Shown here piece after piece: positions 42,101 through 54,100 of a stretch of 64,000 nt of DNA. Location of the stretch: positions 1 through 64,000 of the forward strand of contig WBMZ01008660.1 in NCBI GenBank assembly GCA_013400975.1. Reading direction: 5' to 3'. How positions within the stretch are numbered: the first letter of the stretch is position 1; every line of letters begins with the position of its first letter. Both the position numbers and the translations under genes were made by a program. This stretch comes from Atrichornis clamosus (taxonomy: Eukaryota > Chordata > Aves > Passeriformes > Menuridae). Below the pieces are notes generated by a model. The model was given only the letters and a program-made list of their open reading frames with translations, had not been told where the DNA came from and did no database searches.

Positions 42101-45100
42101 TTATCTCTGTGCTAACAGTCAAGTCTTACCTCTTACCTTCTGAGAAATAACATATAAAGAAACTTCTGATTGTGGGATTTTTACCTATGGCTGTGTTCAG
42201 AACAGGATCAGTGTTGTTACCTCTAGGAGGTGAAAGAACTTGCTCTGGGGCCTTGGAAGGAACTCAGGGATGTGGTGAAACACAAAATGGTTACAGAATA
42301 TGAGCACATTGCTGCTCCTTAGCTGAGCAGTTCTGACTGAGCCTGTTTACAACTTCAACCTGCCCAACTGAGGGTCCAAACATGTTGGTTTTAAGTCACC
42401 TTTGCTGAAAGAAGTTATATTTTTTAACCTCCACTGTGGCACGATAAAAGCCAGTTGCAGTGGTTAGTTCAGAAGCTCAAACAAAAGATACTGGTGCAGA
42501 GCAGTCCCTCTCCAGCTCCACTCCACTGCCTTGCTGCAGAGCACTTCAAGGTAAAACACTTTTATTGGTGGGTGAACTACTTTGCATTTGTGGTAGCTTG
42601 GGGCACTTTACAAGTGCATTAACAAAACAACTTAGCATTTGTCTGATGTGTGTCAGTGAGACCTTGGGGTTGTCATGTCCACTCTTGAGTTGTTGTCTAG
42701 TAAGGAACAAATGCTGGCCTGGTGCAGTGTCACAGACTTGCTTGGGTTTATTGTTAGCAAGGATATGCTGGTTCCTGCAGGGTGTAGAACACTGCCTGGG
42801 GACAGGCAGCACAACAATTCCACATCTCCTGGGCTGGTACAGAGCCTGGGTGGTCTCTGCCTGTGCTGGTTCTCTCCTGATGGCTGCACACAACAGGGGC
42901 AGGCACTTGAATCAAAGGAAGGTCTGGGTATATTGCACCTTTACTGTAGTGCAGGTTGTTCCTTTTGGGTTTGTGGCTCAGTCAGGGGTGGTGGTTTGGC
43001 CCTTTGTGGCCAGTGTGTGTGCTGTTTGTATTGATCAGTGCCCCAGCAAGGGGCCCTGCACTGCAAACCTGTCCTGTAGCTGTGTGCCCGACTTGTAAGC
43101 ACTGATGTATTGAAATCAAACAAAGGGGAGGGTGTTGCAGGAGCACAGGAGGTTGTTCTGCAGGAGCTGAAGTGCCTCAAAGCCCTGGCAGGTGACTGTG
43201 TTGTTGTGTTGTTGCAGCCTTACTTCCATGTGCAGAGCCGGAGCAATACGGACGGACGATCCCTGCATCGTTCTCAAGGTGAGCTGTGTCCGTTCCCTGA
43301 TTTTCCTTTGTTTCCAAGTAATGATAGATGAAAAATCTACGTGTTGGCTGAGACAAAGGCCCACGATCCTGTCTTTTTGTGTAAGAAAGTCCAACATAAA
43401 TTCATTCCAGTGTGGGTATTGGCATCTGTTCTGCATAGGCACCTGAGGAAACCAAGCTGCATCCTTCTCCATCATCTTCCTCCTTAGCTTTTTTCCAAAT
43501 TGACACTCTAATTCCCTGCTCTTCCTTCTCCTTAGAACACCTGCAGACTGCGGGCTACAATTCCATTCTCCCAGCCTCTCTCTCCTACAAACCTCTTTTT
43601 TCTCTGGATAATGTCTTCCCTTGATAAATGCCCCGCTGTATGCTGCACCCCAGGCCCTGTCCTGGTCAGGATGTGTGTGTTCCAGAGCTGTTCTGCTCTG
43701 GGGACAGAGAGCAGGGCCTGCTGGCAGTGGCAGGTCCCTGCTGGGGGCTGGACACTGCCCCTGTTGAGCTGCACACTGCCCCTGTGGAGCTGCACGTGCT
43801 GAGCCATGTGGGCCCTGTGGAAAGCCACCATCCTTTCAGACCTTTGGGAAGGGATTTGCTTGTGCCAGCTCACAGCAACAGCAGCACTTTTTTCTCATGG
43901 AAGCTGCTTTAGCACAAATAAATGTTGGAGGCTGTGGAATTAAATTTGTTGTACTACGTGAGAGTATACAAAAGAGTGAGGAGAGAAGGAAGGCACAGAA
44001 CCTTTGCCTTGTTCAAACCACCCCAGTGATTCCTCCTCCAGGACTCAACAGGTATAAAAAAACCATCACAGTGTCTGTGTGGTTAATCCAGCCACAAATC
44101 CTTTGACCTTTGCTGAACTAAACTCAAGCAATGGCCCCTTCTGCATTTAGGAATTATTGACCCTTTGCTATCAACCTTCGTGCTTTTGGAGGCCAGTCAG
44201 GGATGTGTGTTTCCAATATGGTTTTAATTTACTTGCCTTGCTCAGTTTGAGTAGTGGGGTGGCCTGTAAGATGGGAAAAAAATCAAATCACTTGGGATGC
44301 AGGAAAGGCAGAGGAGGCTGATAAATAATGGATTTGAAGGCAAGGGAAATTATTTATCTGGAATCCTAATAGTGAAAATGTCCAGATAACCCAGACACAT
44401 CCCAGCAGTACCATTTAAATTAGATATTTCATTTTTACGGACTTTTATCTGCTGTCCAGATGTGCTTTGTGGCTCTTCATCTTGCACCTCTACACAGTCC
44501 CCATTAATTGCATTGTACTGATCTGTAGGTTCGATGGAACAGCTAAAATGTGTCAGAATTCTTGCTTTTGTTTAATTTTAAGCAGATGGAATTGTTAAGT
44601 GTTGGAAAACATGAGATCTGTGTTTCTTGGGTGCATGCAGCCAGTGACTTAACAATGCCCAGCCCTTGAATTCCAAGAAATAGCTCATTTCAGGCCATTT
44701 AACCTTGGAAAGAACCCGGAAGTACCTTGTCTGTGTGATTTAGACATGGAATTTCACTTCTTTGCTTTTTCATTCCACATGAATGTAATTTTTTGAAAGC
44801 TTATGTTCAGTATTCCCTGATGCCTCAGTGCCAGGTGTGCAGAGAGAGGAGCTTTGGCTCACTGGATTAGCTGCAAGATTCACAACCTCCACAATAACCC
44901 TTGCGGTAGTATCTAGATTTTTAATATGTGCAGGTAAGTCCTGCTTCCTGTGCAATAGAGATAAGATATGTATCTATTTAATCACTTGAGCAATCAATGG
45001 ATAGATGTTATTTCAGGTCCCCAACACAGAACTCAGAGCAACATTTACTAGAGTAATTCTGTTGAAGTCAGTGGAGTTGCACAAGCACAAAGCTTGGTGT

Positions 45101-48100
45101 TACTCCTCATCCATCTTCACATTTGGGGAGGCTTGAGTGAGCAGAGTCCCAGCCCTTGGAGAGTTGGTCTTTCCAGAGTTAAGTGCTTTTCACTGAGCTT
45201 CAGGTAAAGAAAGACTTGGTGGGTTTTTGTGTTTCAGTAGAGAAGGTGTGACCAAACTGTTGCTGTGTGGGTGTAACCAAAGCAGGGGGCACGTCTGCCT
45301 TGGGAAGGCAGAACAGACCTGGATTCCAGGTGGGATTTGTTCCTGGTTGATCAGATGTGCTGCTGAGGAGTATCCCTCCCTTCCCTCCTGCTCAGACAGC
45401 CAGTGTGTGTGAAAGGAACCCTGAGATTATTTCTGACTGCCCTGTCCTTAGTTAATCCTGGATCACAGAAGGGCAGGAGGGGCCAAGTATTTCTTGAGGG
45501 CAGCCTGGGTACTTTTGGATCCTGTGTGCTGTAAGAACAAGCCTGTGCAAATAACAACTTTTGAGGGGATTATTTTTTAAGGTTTTGTCAAACTTTGTCC
45601 ATGATCACTTCTAAACACTGCATCATTTTGGCTGTGTGAGAAGTTTGAAGGTAGCCTATTGTACACTTAGCAATGAACAATTTCTGTGTGTGGAGTCTCT
45701 AAACCCACTGAAATATGTATGTTTGAAAGTTCTGATTCAAAGAACAACACTGAGCATTGCTGTAGGAGAATTGTTTCATTTCTTTTGAATTTCTTTATCA
45801 ATGTAGTTGCACTGAAAACCAAATTTTTTTAAAATTTTCCAGACTCTGCCATGTTTGGTTCGGATGTGCAGCAAGGACAGACTGCTGGAGGAGCGGGTGG
45901 AAGGGGCAGAGACTCTGGCCTACCTGATAGAGACTGACGTGGAGCTGCAGAGGATCGCCAGCATCACCGACCACCTCATCGTCATGCTCGCCGACTACTT
46001 CAAGTACCCCAGCTCAGTCAGTGCCATCACTGACATCAAGAGGGTACGTCCCCCTACCCACTGCTGAACCTTTGAAAAGTATGCTAAACCAAAAAGAAAT
46101 GGGCTCAGGATATTTTTTAAAAATTCTGTTTAAATGTTATGCCTGAGTTCCTCGATAGAAAGATGACCAGAGGTCCAGCAGGATGTGATTCTTGATGTTT
46201 GTACTCCCCAAGTCTCACTCACTGCTTTTTTGGAGACTTCATTATCCAAACTAAAATTGTGTGTATCTGGACGCCCCATCCTCCAAGTGTAAACATCTTG
46301 CCTTCAGGAACCAGTACATTTCAGCTTCATAAGAGATAATAGTCCACATGAAGAGAGATTTGATTTCAATTCTTAGGTCAAACTTGTGGAAAATCTGAAG
46401 TTCAGGGATGGCTCTGTTGTGTTAAAGCAGAAAAGCCTGTGGATGTCATGCAGTGCTTCAAAGTATGAGTTATCTGCAAGAGGTTGGATAAACAGAGACC
46501 AGATGCACCTTAGAGGCTTACTGAGTCTGATTTTTAGAAAGTACTCCAAAAAAATGGATCACAGAGCCTTGCTTTTTTTCTGACCCAAGAGGTAGATTAA
46601 TTTCCCAGACCTTCATAGAATGGGATTGATTCTGCATAGAGAGCTTTTTGAATTCTATGTAAAAATACATATTGAATATAAAAAAAATTAGTTACAGTAT
46701 AAAAATAAGAAAAAAGAAGTTCAGCAGCTTATTGGGGAGTAATAGACATTGGCTGTAACATCAAAAATATGATCAGGTTCCAAAAGTGAGTGAGGCAGTT
46801 GTAAATGTTATGGCAATGCTGTGACTGTGCAGAAAGGCAGTGGAAGCAGCCAGCTGGGAACCCAGAGTGCTGGCTTTGGACAGAGTACCTGGAATTGCAC
46901 CCTGTAAGGAAAAACTGCGTGAGCAGTGAGCAAGGAATCTGCCAAACAGAGAACTTGTCTGTTTGAAATATTTATAACAATTAAATAATACTTCTGCTCC
47001 AATGTAGCTGCACTGGAGAAAATTACTCACTGATCTTAATTTTTGATATTTATTTTATTTCAGCACTTTGCTACTTAACACTGGCATTTTCCTGGCATTT
47101 TATGTAGACTTTGAAGGTTGCATTGTTTTGTAGAACCCTTTGGTACAGAGTTTTGAGGGCAGTCAGAGTCACAGAATTATTTCCACTGAAGAGAACATCA
47201 GGAGATCTGAGAGTCCAAATTTTCTATTCCAAGCAGGGTCGACATCAAACACCACTGTTCTATGATCCCTGTAGTGCTCCCATTAATTAGAGAATCATAA
47301 AATCACAGAATATCCTGAGCTGGAAGGGACCCACAGGGATCATCCAGTCCATCCCCTGTCCCTGCACAGACGCCCCAACAATCCCACCCTGTGCATCCCT
47401 GGGAGCGTTGTCCAAAGGCTCCTGGAGCTCTGGCAGCCTCGGGGCTGTGTCCATTCCCTGGTGAGCCTGTTCAGTGCCCAGCACCCTCTGGGGGAAGAAC
47501 CTTTTCCTGATATCCAGCTTTAACCTCCCCTGGCAGCTCCAGCCATTATCATACCCCAAGCACTGGTTCCTGCTCAGTGGGCAGCCTGTCCAGGGTTGCA
47601 TTCACCCCTCTGGCATCTCTGTTAAGAGGGAACCTTCCAGAGACCTCCAACACCCTGCTATGCTACCTGTACAGCAGAACCTACACCCCACCTTAACATG
47701 GAGGGCCTGAGATTTAAAGACCAACTTTGGCCACTGCTCTTGCTTCAGTTCTCTTGATAAACCTTCCCTTGATTCTCTCTAAGTTTTATCACTCCTGGCT
47801 TTTTTTGTGTTGGGGAGATAAGAATAGTTTTTGTGTGAGTATGGTCTTGATAGAGTCCTAACCTCCTTTTGGCCTCAAATTGGAGTTGTCTTCTCTGTAA
47901 CTCAGTAGAGAAATGAACCACACTTTAAACTTTGATTACTTAGTTGGTGAACGTGGATATCCGCTCAGGGAGCAGCACTGGGGGTGGCAGACAAAACCAG
48001 GGGATAAGCACTAGTTTAGAACAAATAAGAATATCCCTGCAGCTGTTCGGGGGCTGAGTGTGGTGTGTGCTGTGTTCACAGCTGGACCACGACCTGAAGC

Positions 48101-51100
48101 ACGCCCACGAGCTGCGCCAGGCCGCTTTCAAGCTCTACGCTTCCCTGGGAGCCAACGACGAGGACATCCGGAAAAAGGTGAGCCTGGGCAAGGGCCAGCA
48201 GATGCTCAGCCAGAGGGGGAGCTGCAAGGCAGCACTTTGCACCCTCCCAACGTTTTTTCCCCCCGTTATGATGTGAATAGGATGACATGAGAAGGCTCTT
48301 TCTGCTCCATGAATATAAACTTTCAGATTGCACGGAATTTGAACAAAAATTAATGTCTTGCTTTAACAAAACATAAAAGTAAAGTTACTTTATGTAAACA
48401 TCTTCACAATAATGAACTAGAGGCTCACAATAAGTTGTCTTTCAACATTTTTAGTACTTGGCTACCCATAAGGAATATTGTGGCATATGAGAAGTTTCTG
48501 AAACTTGTATTCTGAGGGATAGAATACACCTCTGTTCTTATCTGTCCTTTTATAAAACAAAGGTTTTTTAAAAAAATAAACCCTGGAAAGTGTAATCGTA
48601 TTGGGAAACAGACAGAATTTGTTTCCTGATTCTCAAGTGACCAAGGGGCCTTGCACTGTCATAACAAAGCAGTTGATGATTCAAACATCACAGCAAAGTG
48701 ATTGGCTGCTTGGAGCACTCACATAGTTAAAAATTAATGTGTGGAAAGTGGAGAGAACTTCATAAATAATTATTAAAAGGAGCATTTTTTTTTAAAACTG
48801 AACATGGAGTTGCAGTATCAGATGTGGCAAGTGCAGAAGACAGGAGAGTTGTCTGAGCTTATTTGCTGGTTAAAGGGGAAAAGCAGAAGGAAGAAAGATA
48901 TGAACAGGAAGGAGGCAGGAAAACACAGGATGAAAACATAATATCAGGAGGATTTATCAGTGGAGAGCCATTCAGGATCTCCAGAATTCAAACCCACAAA
49001 CTTCTCTTTTGTTGCTTTCATTTATAGTGAGGACCCTTCTTTTACACTGCTTTTAAGAAGCAGTGGGTGTGTACATGCCAAAGGTGATTTATTATGCAAA
49101 ATCCATCTTTTTTCTGGGTATTAACTCCCTTTTATCCTGGTTGTGCTTGTGCTGGCCATGTCTAAATAAGGCAGATGAGCTGCTAGATAACTTTTATCCA
49201 CATAGCTCTACAGCCTGTGTCTGACCTGTAGTTTGTATATGTTGTGTGCACTCACACTTGTTTGTTTAAATATGGCATTAAGGGTATATATTATATATGT
49301 ATAACCCTCTTGTTCTTAAAAGCAGTAGTGGAACATAGAGTGTGGATTTTTTTATTTCTAAACTGTCTGCAGTTACACAAAACTTTCCATTTCATCTGTA
49401 AGAGTGTGTGGCGTGCTGGTTTTAGCTGCAGTTTTTAACTGAAGTATTCAAAGTGCTGCAGACAAAACCGCAGCAAGCCATCAATGGTCCCAGAGAGCTG
49501 TGCACTGACTGAGCTCCCTCTGCCCCAGATTATTGAGACTGAGAACATGATGGACCGCATCGTTAACGGCCTGGCCGAGTCCAGCATCAAGGTGCGCTTG
49601 GCTGCAGTCAGGTGAGCCTGTCCTCATCCTCACACAGCCCTCTGTCTTCTCACAGCCTCTGCTGCTCCCGCTGGAACTCCTGCTCATTTCCTAAGGGCTG
49701 CCCTGAAGTAATTTCTGCTGTTGGGAAGCTTCCTGGGGAGAGGGGCAGTTTTGGTGGGCTAGTGCAGTGTGTCCTCTTTGCTGTTGCCAGTCTGCTCCTG
49801 CCAGACTCCAAGCTCAGTAATCCTTGAGGAGGAGCAGGGTGTGTGTACAGTAGTGTCCATGTGCTGTCTCACAGGGAAGGTTTCTTCTCCATTGCAGATG
49901 TTTGCACAGTTTGTCCCGTTCTGTCCAGCAGCTCAGGACAAGTTTTCAGGATCATGCTGTATGGAAGCCTTTAATGAAGGTAAGTGAACAATAGTCAGGC
50001 CTCAGTGACTGAAGTGGTCTGGTCCATTGAAGCAGCACAGGGTGTCTGTTCAGTTTGCTTGCCTTGCTGTATAATCATGATACAAATTACCTAGAAATCA
50101 GAATTCCATGGCCTTTTCCTAAGAGAGCCATAAATCAACAGCAGCAAGCATGTGGTTCATTCTTGATTTATGGTTGGGCTTTTTTCCCTTTTTTTCATTG
50201 TTTTTGGGGGGTTTTTGTGATCAGTGAGTGAAGCTAAGCTGTTCCTAATGTTTACCTAGGGCACTGCAAGGACTCTGTGTCCCTTAATCCCAGCCTCAGA
50301 CTAGATGGCACAGCTCAGACTTGGTCTGTGAGCCCTGCAGGAGAATTTAGATATGCATTTTCCCCTGCAATTCTCTACCTCCTAGACCTTGTTGGCAGAT
50401 TCCATAACTGAAGCCAAAGAGCTCAGAAAGACCTCTAAAAGGACACATTATCATATAATGCAATTATCCGCAAGATTAAATGAGATCCAGGTGTAAGGTA
50501 TATGTTATCTCTCATCCTGTAAAGTCACTCACAAATGCAGATAAATAAAGCAGTTTCTCAGTTTCAACATCTTTTAGACCTTGAGAATGGAGAACAGACC
50601 AAGTCTGCCATCAGACCTGAAGGCTTGGGCAGTATTGACACCCCTGGGAACCTCCTGAAGTGAACTTGACTGCTCAGCAGTGAAATAGCCAGACTACAGA
50701 AAGTGTTGTTGGCCAAGCATGAAAATATCAAACCTTTATAAATGTGAAACATAAAACCAGCAGGATTGCTTGGAGAAGCACAACTTGCATAAAAGGAGAG
50801 CCCTGTGAAAACCACAAATGTAGATGTTAAGACTTCTGTGTAAGTGCAATTGCTAGCAGTTGTTAATTTTGATTAGTGTTAAATAAACTGAAGTCAGGAA
50901 CTGGCATGATCATTCCAAAATGTCAGGAATTGCTCTTAACAGAAAAAAGCAGTAATATTAAAGAAAGATAAATTAATTTTCAGTATAGATCAGTAAGAGC
51001 TCTGCCCTGGGCATGTGTAGCTGTATAAGCCATGGAAGAATAATGTGTAAAACTAGATAAGTGACATCTCTGTACTTGAGTGCAAGCTGCTGGCAGTGCA

Positions 51101-54100
51101 GGAGCTGTTCATGTTTGCAGTCTGCTCATGCTCTGACACAAAGGGGTACAGCCAACCCTGCCATTCCCCTTCCTTTGCTGGAGAAGCAGCTGTACCCTTT
51201 GGGCCTGTCTTCTCACTGAGTTTTCTGAGGGCATGTGAGGGAGATGCTTGGTTTGGGAATGGGTGTTTTGGTGCTGCTGGAGATCCAGGCACAGATAAGG
51301 GACTATAACTTGTTCCAGGCTATGCTTTTCTGAAAGGATGCTCCTGAGAAAATTTGCTGTGTTGTGCTTTGCACGAGATGCAAAGGGGTGGAAGAGGCTC
51401 CTCCTGGAGCTTCCCTTGTACACGTGTCCTTTGCAGAGCAGGGACTGTCCCCACTGATTTCTACTAAATTGGACTGAAAGCTCTCAAATCTGGCTCTGTG
51501 ACATAATGCACTGCTCCAGCTTGTCCTGTGATGTGTGTCATTGTCTGGGTCTGCACTGCTAGCATCAAAGCATCTCCTGAAGTCTGGAATATCCAACTAC
51601 AGCATAATTCCAGGTATTTCATTTCACAGTGATCCCTTCATTACCCTGCCAGTTAAGAGCACTCCTCTCTCTCCCCTCTGTGACTGCAGGTTTTACAGAA
51701 TGCTCCAAATGAAATTCTCGTAGTAGCATCTTCCACACTATGCAATCTTCTTCTGGAATTCTCTCCAAGCAAGGAGGTGGGTACTTAGCCAGCAGCAGGG
51801 AGAGGGGATAGACTAAAGTTAGGTTATACAATGGTTCAATAAGCACAAAGGTGTCTCAATTGGCAGCCACTGCTTGTGACATGTTACAGAGCTGTCATGT
51901 TGCACAGCCTGTCCCTGATAGCTTGTGAATAAAAAACATCATTTGATTACAGTGCTGTGACAGTTAATTTGGTCTCTATAGGAAAGAAATAGACATGAAG
52001 TTTTGATTTTTGTTTTTTTTTAACTTGTAAAACACTATCATCTAAAAAGATCATAAAGAAAAAACCAAGCTGATAATTTGCAGTGTGATCCATTGTCTTA
52101 GAGAATTACTGCTGCTGTAATGCTGAAAATGCTGGCATAGCTGAGCCTCGTGTTTTTATTGTTCTCAGATGAACAGTTCAGGATATCTGGTTCTGCAGAG
52201 TCTGTATTTCATACAGATCATACACACATATCAACACTTCACAGCAGTGGAACAATTCCCCAAGTCTGAAATATTTTTTAATTACAGAAAACATTTGTAA
52301 GATTGTGCTGTTTGTGGGATCCTGCAGGGCACTTTGGATGACCAAATTATCAGTTGATCTTGGTGGTTTTAATCATATCTGTGAGACAGAAAATTAACTG
52401 AAATAATGCCAAGCACAATTCACTGGCCCATGGGCTTTCTTTTCCAAACTGCAGGTCACAATGTAGGGTTTCCAGTTCAAATTGCTTTGAAGTACTGGAT
52501 TTTCTGTCAGGATACATGGTTCGTGTCATAAACATTATTGCCAAAAGAAAATACTGATTGTGCAATGTGAAGGAATATTTAGAAGCACTAGATCTGAAAG
52601 CCTCTGTAAGCAATCTGATCTTTTTTACATATCACCCTTTTTTTCAATATAGTATTTTGAAAATTGTATGTAAACTACCAATCACTTAAGTAAATGAGCA
52701 GAGCTGAGTGGCTCTGTGTTTACCCTATGAAGAGCTGAGTCAAAACCAGTTTGGGAAAGTCTCCCAGTGGCTGTGGAGCAGCCCCCAGGCCTGTGGTGAA
52801 ATCCCTGGGAGGTTCTTGCAGTGCAGAGCACGTGGGACCAGGTGAGCACAAAGTGCTCCTGCTGCTTCTCAGACATCCAGCTTCTTCCACACATTCCTGT
52901 TTTCATTGGATGAATCAGTGAATTCAGTCCAGGAGGAAAGCTGTTGTTCCAAACTTCACTTTCATTACCTCAATCAATTTGAAAGGAAAGTGCATGTATT
53001 GATACTTTTCCTGTCATTTAAAGATGATACTACAAGGTTTTGTATTTCAATCTGTTCATCAAGAGGTCTCCTGTTTTGTTTATTATGCTGAGGTTTTTCT
53101 GCTGGATTTTAATTTGGTCTGATTACTGGACACAAAGATTTAATGTCAAGCAAGGAGTCAAGTAGCTTTCATTGTCCTTAACCTCTTTTAAACTGTCCTA
53201 TATATCCCACTTATTACCCAAAAAGATTATTGCTGAAGGAAGATTGTTTTTGGAGAGCAGTCCCCAGCTGGAAGTTGTTAGGAAAACCCATTTGCTCATG
53301 GGGCGTGACAGATGTGTGTGTGGTGTCACAGCAGGGAGTGATGATAAATACACATATAAATCCACAGGTGTATGGCTGTGTACATGTCTGTACAAACATG
53401 GAGACACGAGAACACAGCTGCCTTCACTTGCCTGTTTTCATATAAACCTACTTTTAATGGTCATGGATAGGGGGGTGGCATGGCCGGTTGGTGTGAGTGC
53501 ACTGGACATGTGAGCTCAAGAATAAGCGATACATTTTTTATATTACATTTACATTTTTCTGTATGCAGTTAGTCTAAGCAGTGTTGTAAAGATCTGTTTT
53601 TCCCCCCCTCTTTCTTGCAGCCTATTTTAGAATCAGGAGCCATAGAACTTCTCTGTAGTTTAACCCAGAGTGAAAATCTTGCCTTGCGAGTGAACGGCAT
53701 TTGGGCTTTAATGGTGAGTAAAGCACAGCCATGAAATACCCCTGGTGATTGTGCTCCTTCAGAAGTTTGTGAACAGAACTTGTGCAACTTGTCAGTTGTT
53801 ACTGAAAATAACACAATTGAAATCTGCCTTGGTTTTCCACCAAACTGCTGAAGAAAAACAGCATCAGCCTGGAACACTTAATCTATTAGTCCATGAAGTA
53901 AAATAAATTCTTAGTTCTGATACCAATTTTATTGCCAAGATCATTCAGGGAAGCAGTTAAGTAGTGTCAGTAGCACACCAGGAGACAAATAAAAGCAGGT
54001 AATAACCAGGTCAGCTGTAAGACATTGGGGAAATTGAATTCACTGTGTAGTAGTTGCTCATAAATTACAGCCTTTGCAGGATTAATTTAAGAAGGATATT

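Larger units (their letters stand above)
46044..48081 (+). other. Intron 11 (2.0 kb)
   Basis: An AT-rich first half is followed by two CR1 pieces in the same minus orientation: an older one at about 47169-47265 and a better preserved one at about 47290-47600. No other feature is recognised. Confidence 0.83.

Noticed and set aside
47287..47601. 104-codon minus-strand gene
   Set aside because: It lies wholly within a CR1 fragment.
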